DNA of 64,000 bases from Comamonadaceae bacterium (GCA_027485285.1 JAIXRH010000075.1:1-64000); one strand, 5' to 3'; shown: positions 18,231 to 29,107, numbered from the stretch's first letter. Notes: a model not told the origin generated them from the sequence alone. Made by a program: numbers and translations.

Positions 18231-18773
18231 TTAGTTTTTGCCTGTCTCGGGTTTGGCTTCAACGCGACGAGCGCCTGTGAATCGTCGATCCCAATAGGCT
18301 TGACGCATGTCGTCTACCCGCACTTGCTGGCCTGGCTTGGGGGAGTGGATGAACTTGTTGTCCCCCACGTAAATGCCAACATGGCTGAAGGTTTGGCGCA
18401 TGGTGTTGAAGAACACCAAGTCCCCAGGCTTTAAATCTTGCTTGTCGATTTTTTCAGTTGCGGCGGCTTGTTCGCTGGCACGACGTGGCAGCACTTTGCC
18501 CACGGTTTGCTCAAACATGGAGCGGACAAAACCACTGCAATCAAAACCCGTGTTAGCGCTGGTGCCGCCTTTGCGGTAGGGTACGCCCAAGAACGACATG
18601 GCATTGACCACCAAGTCAGAAGCGGTGCCACCCACGGTCTCTCGCATCTGGTCCATTTGCGCCACGATGCCGCGTTCGGCCAGATAGCGTTCGATGTCGT
18701 CTGCTGCATTATTCGACGGTGCAGCGTGTGCATGGGCGACGAAGCAAAGAATGAAGAGGGTACGTTTCAGCAT
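18231..18773 (-). CDS. C40 family (NlpC/P60) peptidoglycan peptidase
   Basis: NAMSFLGVPYRKGGTSANTGFDCSGFVRSMFEQTVG, LKPGDLVFFNTMRQTFSHVGIYVGDNKFIHSP. Confidence 0.94.
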   Translation of the reverse strand: MLKRTLFILCFVAHAHAAPSNNAADDIERYLAERGIVAQMDQMRETVGGTASDLVVNAMSFLGVPYRKGGTSANTGFDCSGFVRSMFEQTVGKVLPRRASEQAAATEKIDKQDLKPGDLVFFNTMRQTFSHVGIYVGDNKFIHSPKPGQQVRVDDMRQAYWDRRFTGARRVEAKPETGKN

Positions 18774-18932
18774 GAGCCGGTATTCTAACGTGTTTGCCCG
18801 TGAAAACTTATCACATTCAGCGTCTAAGTGGTTGATTCAATTAGGGTTAAACCTAGACAGGGTAGTTTTGGCTGGCGCAATTTTAGGCATCGTCGATACT
18901 TGCGTTTTTATTCTGATTCATTTGTATCACCT

Positions 18933-19535
18933 ATGTTGCTCGACGACCAAGAATCCCAACTCGTGCTGGTGGATTACCAATCCCGCCTGATGCCCGCTAT
19001 TTTTGAAGCCGATTGGGTGTTGGCCAATGCCATGCGTTTGGCCCAAGCTGCGCATTGGATGGAAGTGCCGACCTACGGCACAGAGCAAAACCCTGAGAAG
19101 CTGGGTCAAAACCCAGATGCAATGCGGGCCTTGTGCCGTCGCACGCTCTCCAAAATGAGCTTCAGCGCTTGTCCCGATGGTTTGAGTGAGGTGTTGCGTC
19201 CTGCTGCACGCGCTCCTTCTGGCAATGCCCGCAGCTTGCCCAAACATCTGCAAAAAGCCGTGCCGCAAGAGCCCACGCGCCAAAGCATTGTGATTGCCGG
19301 ATGTGAAGCGCACATTTGTATGTTGCAAACCGCTTTGGACTTGTTGGAAGAAGAGTATTCGGTATGGGTGGTGACCGATGCCTGCGGCTCGCGCACTGAG
19401 CGCAACCGCGACGCTGCCTTTGACCGCTTGGCCGGCGCGGGTGCCGAACTCGTGACCACCGAGATGGTTTTGTTTGAGTGGTTGCGAACGGCGCAGGCCG
19501 ATCCGTTCAAAGAAATCCAAGCCTTGATCAAGTAA
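18933..19535 (+). CDS. isochorismatase-family hydrolase
   Basis: MLLDDQESQLVLVDYQSRLMPAI (Asp), LSKMSFSAC (Lys), SIVIAGCEAHICMLQTALDLL (Cys). Confidence 0.9.
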   Translation: MLLDDQESQLVLVDYQSRLMPAIFEADWVLANAMRLAQAAHWMEVPTYGTEQNPEKLGQNPDAMRALCRRTLSKMSFSACPDGLSEVLRPAARAPSGNARSLPKHLQKAVPQEPTRQSIVIAGCEAHICMLQTALDLLEEEYSVWVVTDACGSRTERNRDAAFDRLAGAGAELVTTEMVLFEWLRTAQADPFKEIQALIK

Positions 19536-19627
19536 AGGGTTTTCACTCAGACGAAAAGTCAGCTTGTTGCAAGTCCGCCCTTCTCATAATTATGAATTCA
19601 GTACAGATTCATTTTTAGGAGTGACAG

Positions 19628-21523
19628 ATGGTTGCGTTTGCAGATTTTCACCGCCGTTCCATTGAGGACCGTGACGCTTTTTGGTCTGAGCAGGCCAAAC
19701 TGATTGATTGGGCAACTCCGCCCCAACAAATCTGCGACTACAGCAACCCGCCCTTTGCCAAATGGTTTGTCGGTGGCGAAACCAACCTGTGCCACAACGC
19801 GGTGGACCGTCACCTCAAAGACCGCGCAGACCAGCCCGCGCTGATCTTCGTCTCGACCGAAACCCACCAAGAAAAAACCTACACCTACCGTGACCTGCAC
19901 GCCGAAGTGCAACGCATGGCGGCGATCTTGCAAGGCCTGGGCGTGGTCAAAGGCGACCGCGTCTTGATTTACATGCCCATGGTCGCTGAAGCTGCGTTCG
20001 CCATGTTGGCTTGCGTGCGCTTGGGGGCTATTCATTCGGTGGTGTTTGGCGGCTTTGCTTCGCATTCATTGGCCACCCGCATTGAAGACGCATCGCCCAA
20101 AGTCATCATCAGCGCCGACGCGGGGTCTCGCGGCGGGAAGGTCGTGCCTTACAAGCCTTTGTTGGACGAAGCCATCCAGTTGTCGGCCCATAAGCCCGCC
20201 CATGTCATCATGGTCGATCGCCAGCTGGCGGCCTTCACCCCGGTGGCGGGCCGCGATGTGGACTACGCCGCCGAGCGTGCCAAGCACATGGACAGCGTGG
20301 TGCCCTGTGAATGGGTGGAGTCCACCCACCCCAGCTACACCCTCTACACCTCGGGCACCACCGGCAAACCCAAGGGGGTGCAACGCGACACGGGCGGCTA
20401 CACCGTGGCCTTGGCAGCGAGCATGCCCAATATTTTCGAAGGCAAGCCAGGCGGCACGTTCTTCTGCACCAGCGACATTGGCTGGGTGGTGGGCCACAGC
20501 TACATCATCTATGGCCCCTTGATCGGCGGCATGGCGACGGTCCTGTACGAAGGCCTGCCGATTCGCCCAGATGGCGGCATCTGGTGGAGCTTGGTCGAAA
20601 AATACAAAATCAATGTCATGTTCAGCGCGCCCACGGCCATCCGTGTGCTCAAAAAGCAAGACCCGGCGTTGCTGTCCAAATACGACCTGTCCAGCTTGCA
20701 AGCCTTGTTTTTAGCGGGTGAGCCACTCGACGAGCCCACCGCCAAGTGGATTTCTGAGGGCCTGAATGGCAAAGCCATCATCGACAACTATTGGCAAACC
20801 GAGACTGGCTGGCCGATTTTGAGCATCTGCAACGGCGTGGAGAAAGCGCCCAGCAAGTTTGGCTCGCCTGGCAAGGCCATCTATGGCTACAACGTCAAGC
20901 TGGTCGACGACCAAACGGGCGAAGAGCTCACGGGCGTCAACCAAAAGGGTGTGTTGACCATCGAAGGCCCGCTGCCGCCAGGCAACCTGCAAACCATCTG
21001 GGGTGACGACAAACGTTTTGTCAGTACCTACTGGAACACAGTGCCCAACAAGCTGGTTTACAACACCTTCGACTGGGCGCTGCGTGACGCGGACGGTTAC
21101 TTCTTCATTTTGGGGCGTACCGATGACGTGATCAACGTGGCAGGCCACCGTTTGGGCACCCGTGAAATTGAAGAAAGCATTTCCAGCCACCCCAACATCG
21201 CCGAAGTGGCCGTGGTGGGGGTGGCCGACCCGCTCAAAGGGCAGGTGGCCATGGCGTTTGCCATTGCCAAAGACACCTCCGGTCTAACGGATGATGCCGC
21301 TCGCAAAGCCTTGGAGTCAGAAGTCATGAAAGTGGTGGACAACCAGCTGGGGGCTGTGGCCCGTCCCGCGCGGGTGATTTTCGTCACGGCTTTGCCCAAG
21401 ACACGCAGTGGCAAATTGCTGCGCCGTGCCATTCAAGCGGTGTGCGAGAAGCGTGACCCCGGTGACTTGACCACCATCGACGATCCCACTGCACTGGCAC
21501 AAATCAAAGATCAAATCGCATAG
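19628..21523 (+). CDS. prpE: propionyl-CoA synthetase (propionate--CoA ligase)
   Basis: FHRRSIEDRDAFWSEQAKLIDWATPPQQICDYSNPPFAKWFVGGETNLCHNAVDRH; YTSGTTGKPKGVQRDTGGYTVALAASM; TRSGKLLRRAIQAV. Confidence 0.93.
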   Translation: MVAFADFHRRSIEDRDAFWSEQAKLIDWATPPQQICDYSNPPFAKWFVGGETNLCHNAVDRHLKDRADQPALIFVSTETHQEKTYTYRDLHAEVQRMAAILQGLGVVKGDRVLIYMPMVAEAAFAMLACVRLGAIHSVVFGGFASHSLATRIEDASPKVIISADAGSRGGKVVPYKPLLDEAIQLSAHKPAHVIMVDRQLAAFTPVAGRDVDYAAERAKHMDSVVPCEWVESTHPSYTLYTSGTTGKPKGVQRDTGGYTVALAASMPNIFEGKPGGTFFCTSDIGWVVGHSYIIYGPLIGGMATVLYEGLPIRPDGGIWWSLVEKYKINVMFSAPTAIRVLKKQDPALLSKYDLSSLQALFLAGEPLDEPTAKWISEGLNGKAIIDNYWQTETGWPILSICNGVEKAPSKFGSPGKAIYGYNVKLVDDQTGEELTGVNQKGVLTIEGPLPPGNLQTIWGDDKRFVSTYWNTVPNKLVYNTFDWALRDADGYFFILGRTDDVINVAGHRLGTREIEESISSHPNIAEVAVVGVADPLKGQVAMAFAIAKDTSGLTDDAARKALESEVMKVVDNQLGAVARPARVIFVTALPKTRSGKLLRRAIQAVCEKRDPGDLTTIDDPTALAQIKDQIA

Positions 21524-21589
21524 TGATTGAGCGCACGGCTGGGTTTCGGTGGCACAATCTTGGGTGTAGCTTGGGTCAATCCTGACCAA

Positions 21590-21678
21590 AGTCGCATCCG
21601 CCAACCGGTGCAGCCGTGTCGCGGAGGTTTTTTTCTAACCAACTTATGTTTCCCGCAGGGAAACGGAGGTCAGCGCAT
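21590..21678 (+). promoter_or_regulatory. candidate structured 5' leader of sucA (sucA RNA motif-like)
   Basis: Perfect hairpin GTTTCCC-GCA-GGGAAAC at 21648-21664 directly abutting the GGAGGT SD (21665-21670) and ATG (21679); upstream CCGC...GCGG pairing possible around 21599-21624. Confidence 0.6.
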
Positions 21679-24543
21679 ATGAGTGAGACAACCGTCTATC
21701 AAGCCTATTCAGGCAATACCCATCTCTTCGGGGGCAACACCCCTTATGTCGAAGAGATGTACGAAAACTACCTAGCCAATCCTGGTAGCGTGCCCGATTC
21801 CTGGCGCGACTACTTTGATGCGCTGTCACATGTGCCCGCCGTCGATGGCTCCAATGCCAAAGACGTGCCTCACTTGCCCGTCATCAACGCCTTTGCAGAG
21901 CGCGCCAAACAAGGCGGCACCAAAGTAGTGATGGCCAGCGCCGATGTGGAAATGGGCCGCAAGCGCACCGCTGTGCAGCAGCTGATTGCCGCTTACCGCA
22001 ATGTGGGCCAACGCTGGGCTGACCTCGATCCACTCAAGCGCACCGAACGCCCGAATATTCCTGACCTCGATCCTGCTTTCTTTGGCTTCACCGATGCCGA
22101 CCAAGAAACTGTGTTCGACACCAGCAACACGTTTTTCGGCAAAACTCGCATGAGCCTGCGCGAATTGCTGAATGCCTTGCGCGAAACTTACTGCGGCACC
22201 TTGGGTACAGAGTACATGTACACCTCAGAAATGGGTGAAAAGCGTTGGTGGCAAGAGAAGTTGGAAAGCATTCGCAGCAAACCCAATTTCAATTCTGACA
22301 AGAAAAAACACATCCTTGAGCGACTCACTGCAGCGGAAGGCCTGGAGCGCTACCTGCACACCAAATACGTCGGTCAAAAACGCTTTTCGCTCGAAGGGGG
22401 TGAAAGCTTCATCGCGGCAATGGATGAACTGGTTCAACAAGCGGGCCTCAAAGGTGTGCAAGAAGTGGTGATTGGCATGGCCCACCGTGGCCGCTTGAAC
22501 GTGTTGGTCAACACCATGCGCAAGTTGCCTGCCGACCTGTTCGCAGAGTTTGACCACACCGCCCCTGAAGAATTGCCATCTGGTGACGTCAAATACCACC
22601 AAGGTTTCAGCTCTGACGTGTCGACCCTCGGTGGCCCCGTTCACTTGTCGCTGGCTTTCAACCCCTCGCATTTGGAAATTGTGAACCCCGTGGTGGAAGG
22701 CTCTGTGCGCGCCCGCATGGATCGCCGCGCTGACCCTACGGGCAACCAAGTGCTGCCCGTTTTGGTCCATGGTGACGCTGCTTTCGGTGGCCAAGGCGTG
22801 AACCAAGAAACGCTGGCATTGGCCCAAACCCGTGGTTACACCACAGGCGGCACGGTGCACATCATTGTCAACAACCAAATCGGCTTCACCACCTCAGACC
22901 CACGCGACATGCGCTCCAGCGTGTTTTGTACCGACATCGTCAAGATGGTTGAGGCACCTGTGTTGCACGTCAACGGCGACGATCCAGAAGCTGTGGTGTT
23001 GGCCACCCAGTTGGCGCTCGAGTACCGCATGACCTTCCGTAAGGATGTTGTGATTGACATCGTGTGTTTCCGCAAACTCGGTCACAACGAGCAAGACACA
23101 CCTGCGCTGACCCAGCCGCTGATGTACAAAAAAATCGCTGCCCACCCTGGCACGCGCAAGTTGTTCGCCGACAAGTTGGCCACACAAGGCTTGGGCGACA
23201 CTTTGGGCGACGACATGGTCAAGGCTTACCGCGCTGCGTTGGATGCCGGCAAGCACACGGACGATCCTGTGTTGACCAACTTCAAAACCAAGTTCACAGT
23301 CGATTGGGCACCCTTCTTAGGAAAGAAGTGGACCGACGCTGGAGACACGGCCATTCCCATGTCCGAGTGGAAGCGTTTGTCTGAAAAAATCACCACGATT
23401 CCCGCATCGGTCACGCCGCACCCGTTGGTGAAAAAGGTGTACGACGACCGCGCAGCCATGGGCCGTGGAGAGGTCAATGTCGACTGGGGCATGGGCGAGC
23501 ACATGGCTTTCGCCTCCTTGGTGGCCAGCGGCTACCCTGTGCGTTTGTCAGGTGAAGACTCTGGCCGTGGCACTTTTACCCACCGCCATGCAGTTATCCA
23601 CGACCAAAAGCGTGAAAAGTGGGACATCGGCACTTACGTTGCGCTGCAACACGTGACCGACAACCAAGCGCCGTTCACGGTGATTGACTCCATCCTGTCC
23701 GAAGAAGCCGTGTTGGCTTTTGAGTACGGTTATGCCTCAAACGATCCCCACACCTTGGTGATCTGGGAAGCGCAGTTCGGCGACTTTGCCAACGGCGCAC
23801 AAGTGGTGATTGACCAGTTCATTGCCTCTGGCGAAGTGAAGTGGGGCCGTGTCAACGGCTTGACGTTGATGCTGCCACACGGCTACGAAGGTCAAGGCCC
23901 AGAGCACAGCTCTGCACGCCTTGAGCGCTTCATGCAATTGGCGGCTGACACCAACATGCAGATCGTGCAGCCCACCACGGCCAGCCAGATCTTCCACGTG
24001 TTGCGTCGTCAAATGGTGCGCGACTTGCGCAAGCCGTTGATCATCTTCACGCCAAAGTCCTTGTTGCGCAACAAAGACGCGACATCGCCTGTGTCTGAAT
24101 TCACCAAGGGTTCTTTCCAAACCGTCATTCCTGAGAACAAAGCGCTCAAGGCCGACAAGGTCAAACGCGTGCTGGTTTGCTCGGGCAAGGTGTATTACGA
24201 CTTGGTCAAGAAGCGTGAAGAGTTGGGTGCTGACGACGTGGCCATTTTGCGCGCAGAGCAGCTCTACCCCTTCCCACACAAAGCGTTTGCCACCGAACTC
24301 AAGAAGTACCCAAATGCCACCGAGTTGGTGTGGACGCAAGACGAGCCACAAAACCAAGGTGCTTGGTTCTTCGTGCAGCACTACATCCACGAAAACATGA
24401 CCTCTGGTCAAAAGCTCGGCTATTCAGGCCGCGCGGCCTCTGCGTCGCCTGCTGTGGGTTATTCACACCTGCACCAAGAGCAGCAAAAAGCGCTGGTCGA
24501 AGGCGCATTCGGCAAGCTCAAAGGCTTTGTGCTGAACAAATAA
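21679..24543 (+). CDS. sucA: 2-oxoglutarate dehydrogenase E1 component
   Basis: MSETTVYQAYSGNTHLFGGNTPYVEEMYENYLANPGSVPDSWRDYF..., VVIGMAHRGRLNVLVNTM; SD GGAGGT upstream of the ATG at 21679. Confidence 0.97.
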   Translation: MSETTVYQAYSGNTHLFGGNTPYVEEMYENYLANPGSVPDSWRDYFDALSHVPAVDGSNAKDVPHLPVINAFAERAKQGGTKVVMASADVEMGRKRTAVQQLIAAYRNVGQRWADLDPLKRTERPNIPDLDPAFFGFTDADQETVFDTSNTFFGKTRMSLRELLNALRETYCGTLGTEYMYTSEMGEKRWWQEKLESIRSKPNFNSDKKKHILERLTAAEGLERYLHTKYVGQKRFSLEGGESFIAAMDELVQQAGLKGVQEVVIGMAHRGRLNVLVNTMRKLPADLFAEFDHTAPEELPSGDVKYHQGFSSDVSTLGGPVHLSLAFNPSHLEIVNPVVEGSVRARMDRRADPTGNQVLPVLVHGDAAFGGQGVNQETLALAQTRGYTTGGTVHIIVNNQIGFTTSDPRDMRSSVFCTDIVKMVEAPVLHVNGDDPEAVVLATQLALEYRMTFRKDVVIDIVCFRKLGHNEQDTPALTQPLMYKKIAAHPGTRKLFADKLATQGLGDTLGDDMVKAYRAALDAGKHTDDPVLTNFKTKFTVDWAPFLGKKWTDAGDTAIPMSEWKRLSEKITTIPASVTPHPLVKKVYDDRAAMGRGEVNVDWGMGEHMAFASLVASGYPVRLSGEDSGRGTFTHRHAVIHDQKREKWDIGTYVALQHVTDNQAPFTVIDSILSEEAVLAFEYGYASNDPHTLVIWEAQFGDFANGAQVVIDQFIASGEVKWGRVNGLTLMLPHGYEGQGPEHSSARLERFMQLAADTNMQIVQPTTASQIFHVLRRQMVRDLRKPLIIFTPKSLLRNKDATSPVSEFTKGSFQTVIPENKALKADKVKRVLVCSGKVYYDLVKKREELGADDVAILRAEQLYPFPHKAFATELKKYPNATELVWTQDEPQNQGAWFFVQHYIHENMTSGQKLGYSGRAASASPAVGYSHLHQEQQKALVEGAFGKLKGFVLNK

Positions 24544-24582
24544 ATCGTTGCATAGACAACCCGCAATATTGAAAGAATACCC

Positions 24583-25866
24583 ATGGCAATCATCGAAGTA
24601 AAAGTTCCACAGCTGTCCGAATCCGTGGCAGAAGCCACCATGCTGCAATGGAAGAAAAAGGTGGGCGAGTCTGTCGCCGCTGACGAAATTTTGATCGACA
24701 TCGAAACCGACAAAGTGGTCCTCGAAGTGCCCGCGCCTGCGGCCGGTGTGATTTGCGAAATATTGGTCGCAGACGGCGGCACAGTGGCTGCGGAGCAGCT
24801 CATTGCGCGCATCGACACCGATGGCAAAGTCGGTGCTGTGGCTGCTCCTGCTGCGGCTGCGCCTGCAGCCGCAGCGTCAGCCGCGCCCGTGACCTCTGCT
24901 GCGGCCGCTGTGTCCAACAGCAAAGCGGGTGTGGCCATGCCTGCAGCGGCCAAGCTGATGGCTGACAACCAATTGGCTGCTGGCTCGGTGGCTGGCTCAG
25001 GCAAAGACGGTCGCGTTACCAAAGGTGATGTGCTCGCCGCCGTGCAAGGCGGCGTTTCAGGTTCTGCCGTTGCCGGTGGCGTTCAGTCAACCGCTTCTGT
25101 CATTCCGACAGGCGCACCGACCAAAGCATTGCCTCAAGTGGCAGCGCCTGCCGTGAACTTGGGCGAGCGCCCAGAGCAACGCGTGCCGATGACACGCCTG
25201 CGTGCGCGCGTGGCTGAGCGTTTGTTGCAATCGCAATCCACCAACGCCATCCTGACCACCTTCAACGAAATCAACATGGCGCCCGTCATGGACATGCGCA
25301 AGCGCATGCAAGAGCGTTTCGAAAAAGAACACGGTTGTAAGCTGGGCTTCATGAGCTTCTTCGTCAAAGCGGCAGTGCATGCCTTGAAGAAGTTCCCTGT
25401 GTTGAACGCTTCGGTGGACGGCAACGACATCGTCTATCACGGCTACTTCGACATCGGTATCGCTGTGGGCTCGCCACGCGGTTTGGTGGTGCCCATTTTG
25501 CGCAACGCCGACCAAATGAGCTTTGCCGACATCGAGAAGAAGATTGCTGAATTCGGCGTGAAAGCGCGTGATGGCAAGTTGGGCCTCGAAGAAATGACCG
25601 GCGGCACGTTCTCGATCTCCAACGGCGGCACCTTCGGCTCCATGATGTCCACGCCCATCATCAACCCACCCCAGTCTGCGATTCTTGGCGTGCACGCCAC
25701 CAAAGACCGTGCCATGGTGGAAAACGGCCAAGTGGTGGTTCGCCCCATGAACTACTTCGCGATGTCTTACGACCACCGCATCATCGACGGCCGCGAAGCT
25801 GTCTTGGGTTTGGTGGCGATGAAAGAAGCGCTGGAAGATCCAGCTCGTCTGTTGTTTGATATCTGA
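24583..25866 (+). CDS. odhB: dihydrolipoyllysine succinyltransferase (2-oxoglutarate dehydrogenase E2)
   Basis: Lipoyl domain [49 protein letters not shown]-terminal [13 protein letters not shown]. Confidence 0.97.
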   Translation: MAIIEVKVPQLSESVAEATMLQWKKKVGESVAADEILIDIETDKVVLEVPAPAAGVICEILVADGGTVAAEQLIARIDTDGKVGAVAAPAAAAPAAAASAAPVTSAAAAVSNSKAGVAMPAAAKLMADNQLAAGSVAGSGKDGRVTKGDVLAAVQGGVSGSAVAGGVQSTASVIPTGAPTKALPQVAAPAVNLGERPEQRVPMTRLRARVAERLLQSQSTNAILTTFNEINMAPVMDMRKRMQERFEKEHGCKLGFMSFFVKAAVHALKKFPVLNASVDGNDIVYHGYFDIGIAVGSPRGLVVPILRNADQMSFADIEKKIAEFGVKARDGKLGLEEMTGGTFSISNGGTFGSMMSTPIINPPQSAILGVHATKDRAMVENGQVVVRPMNYFAMSYDHRIIDGREAVLGLVAMKEALEDPARLLFDI

Positions 25867-25879
25867 TTGAAGGATTCAC

Positions 25880-27307
25880 ATGTCTAAACAATTCGACGTC
25901 GTCGTCATTGGTGGTGGCCCTGGTGGCTACATCGCAGCCATTCGCGCTGCACAACTCGGTTTCCAAGTCGCTTGTATCGATGAGTGGAAAAACGCAGCCG
26001 GTGGCCCAGCGCCCGGCGGCACTTGTACCAACGTGGGTTGCATTCCCTCTAAGGCTTTGCTGCAATCCAGCGAACACTTTGACCATGCCAATCACCACTT
26101 CGCAGATCACGGCATCACCGCCAAGGATGTGAAGATGGACGTGGCCAAGATGCTGGCCCGCAAGGACACTGTGGTCAAACAAAACAACGATGGCATCTTG
26201 TACCTGTTGAAGAAAAACAAGGTCACTTTCTTCCACGGTCGCGGTTCGTTCGTGAAAACCACCGAAGCGGGGCACGACATCCACGTGGCTGGCAAGACGG
26301 AAGAAGTCATCACCGGTAAGCACATCATCATCGCGACTGGCTCGAACGCCCGTGCGTTGCCCGGCACACCGTTTGACGAAGTCAATGTGCTGTCCAACGA
26401 CGGCGCGTTGCGTTTGGGTGCCGTGCCTAAGAAGCTGGCCTTGATTGGTTCAGGCGTGATTGGCTTGGAAATGGGTTCTGTGTGGCGTCGCTTGGGCGCT
26501 GATGTGACCATTCTCGAAGGTCTGCCGACTTTCCTGGGTGCTGTGGACGAACAAATCGCCAAAGAAGCCAAGAAGGCGTTTGACAAGCAAGGCTTGAAGA
26601 TCGAACTCGGCGTGAAAGTTGGCGAGATCGTCAACAGCAAAAAAGGCGTCACCGTCAACTACACCAACGCCAAAGGCGAAGCGCTTGTGTTGGATGTTGA
26701 CAAGCTCATCATCTCCATTGGCCGCGTCGCCAACACGATAGGTTTGAACCCAGAAGCCATTGGCCTGCAGCTCGACGAGCGCGGCGCCATCGTGGTGGAC
26801 GGCGACTGTAAAACCAACGTGCCTGGCGTGTGGGCGGTGGGTGACGTGGTGCGTGGCCCCATGCTCGCGCACAAAGCCGAAGAGGAAGGCGTTGCTGTGG
26901 CCGAGCGTATCGCTGGTCAACACGGTCACGTCAACTTCAACACCATTCCTTGGGTCATCTACACCAGCCCCGAGATCGCTTGGGTGGGTCGCACCGAGCA
27001 GCAACTCAAGGCCGACGGCGTGGCCTACAAGGCCGGCACATTTCCGTTCCTCGCGAACGGCCGTGCACGCGCTTTGGGCGACACGACAGGCATGGTGAAG
27101 TTCTTGGCCGATGCCACGACCGACGAAATTTTGGGCGTGCACATGGTGGGCCCACAGGTGTCAGAGTTGATTGCTGAAGCCGTGGTGGCGATGGAGTTCA
27201 AGGCTTCTGCCGAAGACATTGCACGCATTTGCCATGCGCATCCATCGTTGAGCGAAGCCACCAAAGAAGCAGCGTTGGCCGTGGACAAACGCACGTTGAA
27301 CTTCTGA
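25880..27307 (+). CDS. lpdA: dihydrolipoyl dehydrogenase
   Basis: FDVVVIGGGPGGYIAAIRAAQLG; GGTCTNVGCIPSKALL; HAHPSLSEATKEAAL. Confidence 0.97.
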   Translation: MSKQFDVVVIGGGPGGYIAAIRAAQLGFQVACIDEWKNAAGGPAPGGTCTNVGCIPSKALLQSSEHFDHANHHFADHGITAKDVKMDVAKMLARKDTVVKQNNDGILYLLKKNKVTFFHGRGSFVKTTEAGHDIHVAGKTEEVITGKHIIIATGSNARALPGTPFDEVNVLSNDGALRLGAVPKKLALIGSGVIGLEMGSVWRRLGADVTILEGLPTFLGAVDEQIAKEAKKAFDKQGLKIELGVKVGEIVNSKKGVTVNYTNAKGEALVLDVDKLIISIGRVANTIGLNPEAIGLQLDERGAIVVDGDCKTNVPGVWAVGDVVRGPMLAHKAEEEGVAVAERIAGQHGHVNFNTIPWVIYTSPEIAWVGRTEQQLKADGVAYKAGTFPFLANGRARALGDTTGMVKFLADATTDEILGVHMVGPQVSELIAEAVVAMEFKASAEDIARICHAHPSLSEATKEAALAVDKRTLNF

Positions 27308-27331
27308 TCAAGTTGCACCGCTTTGCGTGAC

Positions 27332-27360
27332 AAAGCCTGCTGGCGACAGCGGGCTTTTTT
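27332..27360 (+). terminator. rho-independent terminator after lpdA
   Basis: AAAGCCTGCTG-GCGA-CAGCGGGCTTT stem (one G-T wobble) followed by a T-run. Confidence 0.8.
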
Positions 27361-27386
27361 CATGGTCAAGGCACAATAGAGCCCTT

Positions 27387-28496
27387 ATGTCAGCCCAACA
27401 ACCCGTCCATCAAAACTACCTCAAAGAACTCGAGATTCGAGGTTTCAAAAGCGACCCTGCGCAGCTGCGTGCCATCGATGCCCTCGAGCGTTGTGCCACG
27501 GAGTGGGCTGCCTACAAAGAGAAGCGTTCCAACCCACTCAAAAAGCTGGTCAACCGTCCTCCCATTCCGCGTGGTGTGTACATGTTTGGCGGGGTGGGGC
27601 GCGGGAAAAGCTTTTTGATGGATTGTTTTTTTGAGGCCGTGCCCATCAAGCGCAAAACCCGTTTGCATTTTCATGAATTCATGCGCGAGGTGCATCGTGA
27701 GCTGCGTGAGCTGCAAGGCACGGTCAACCCCTTGGATGTGTTGGGCAAGCAAATGTCCAAGCGCTACAAGCTGATTTGCTTTGACGAATTTCATGTCGCC
27801 GACATCACCGACGCCATGATTTTGCACCGCTTGCTCGATGCCTTGTTTGACAATGGCGTGGGCTTTGTCACCACGTCTAATTTCAAGCCCGACGATTTGT
27901 ACCCCGGCGGCATGCACCGCGACCGCATCTTGCCGGCGATTGCGTTGCTGAACAAAGAGCTACAAATCATCAACGTGGACAACGGCACAGACTACCGCCG
28001 TCGCACCCTAGAGCAAGTGGCGCTGTATCTGCGTCCATTGGGGGCCAAGGCCGATGCCGCGATGACCGATGCCTTCAACCGATTGGCCGAGTGCCAAGAC
28101 CAAGACCCCGTCTTGCACATCGAAGCACGTGAAATCAAAGCCCGTCGCCGAGCCGGTGGCGTGGTGTGGTTTGACTTCAAAGATTTGTGTGGTGGCCCAC
28201 GCTCGCAAAACGATTACTTGGAAATTGCCAGTCAATTTCACACCGTGTTGCTGAGCGATGTGCCGCTCATGCCGGTCAACAAGGCAGCCGAAGCCCGCCG
28301 TTTCACTTGGTTGATTGATGTGTTGTATGACCGCCGCGTGAAGTTGATGTTGTCTGCTGCTGTGCCGCCGGAAGCGTTGTACACCGAAGGGCCGATGGCG
28401 CACGAATTTCCGCGCACGGTGTCGCGCTTGAATGAGATGCAATCGGCGGAGTTCTTGGCGCTGGAACGCCGCACGGTGGACACAGGGTTGACATGA
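27387..28496 (+). CDS. zapE: cell division protein ZapE (AFG1-like ATPase)
   Basis: GVYMFGGVGRGKSFLMDCFFEAVPIKRKTRLHFHEFMREVHREL; CFDEFHVADITDAMIL; start at MSAQQPVHQNYL. Confidence 0.94.
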   Translation: MSAQQPVHQNYLKELEIRGFKSDPAQLRAIDALERCATEWAAYKEKRSNPLKKLVNRPPIPRGVYMFGGVGRGKSFLMDCFFEAVPIKRKTRLHFHEFMREVHRELRELQGTVNPLDVLGKQMSKRYKLICFDEFHVADITDAMILHRLLDALFDNGVGFVTTSNFKPDDLYPGGMHRDRILPAIALLNKELQIINVDNGTDYRRRTLEQVALYLRPLGAKADAAMTDAFNRLAECQDQDPVLHIEAREIKARRRAGGVVWFDFKDLCGGPRSQNDYLEIASQFHTVLLSDVPLMPVNKAAEARRFTWLIDVLYDRRVKLMLSAAVPPEALYTEGPMAHEFPRTVSRLNEMQSAEFLALERRTVDTGLT

Positions 28497-29107
28497 ACAA
28501 GGCCCTGGTTTGCGGGTTGATTTGCTTCACTGCTGTGGCTGGTGCTTGGGCTGTGGAAGTAGAGCCTGCACCGAATCTGGTGACGCTTGCACCCGTTGAT
28601 GCGGCAAGTCATGCCGTGCCTGAATTCCCTTCTGCGGCTGAGCGCAACGACGAACGTTTGCGCTTGAGCAGTGAACGTCAGGCCCTTGAGGACCGATACA
28701 AGCAAGACATGCAGCAGTGTTATCAAAAGTTTGATGTCACCAGCTGTCGTTTGAAAGCGCGAGAGAGGCGCATTGAAGCCCATGCGTCTTTGCGCCAAGA
28801 AGAGTTGCGCTTCAATGCTCAGGAGCGACAAATCCATGCGCTGGAGGCGCGCCGTCAGCTGGCTGAGCGCAACAGCGAGTCTGAGCAAAAGAAAGCCCAA
28901 GCCGACCGTGCGGCTGCTGTTGCTGCCGCAAAAGACCGCGCTGATGCCAACGCTCAAAAACAACTTGACCACGCCCTGCAAGGCACCAAGCGTGGCGAGT
29001 TCGAGCTCAAGCAACGCGAGGCCGCGCAGCGCCGTGAAGATGCCGCTAAGAACAGGCGCGAGCGCAAGGGCGAGCCTGCAGCGCCGCTGCCCGTGCCCAC
29101 CCGATGA
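28493..29107 (+). CDS. hypothetical secreted coiled-coil protein
   Basis: Signal peptide MNKALVCGLICFTAVAGAWA then highly charged helical sequence; ATGA overlaps on both sides. Confidence 0.8.
   Translation: MNKALVCGLICFTAVAGAWAVEVEPAPNLVTLAPVDAASHAVPEFPSAAERNDERLRLSSERQALEDRYKQDMQQCYQKFDVTSCRLKARERRIEAHASLRQEELRFNAQERQIHALEARRQLAERNSESEQKKAQADRAAAVAAAKDRADANAQKQLDHALQGTKRGEFELKQREAAQRREDAAKNRRERKGEPAAPLPVPTR

Noticed and set aside
24840-25120. Ala/Pro-rich repetitive coding stretch in odhB
   Set aside because: Normal flexible linker between lipoyl and peripheral-subunit-binding/catalytic domains of E2 enzymes.
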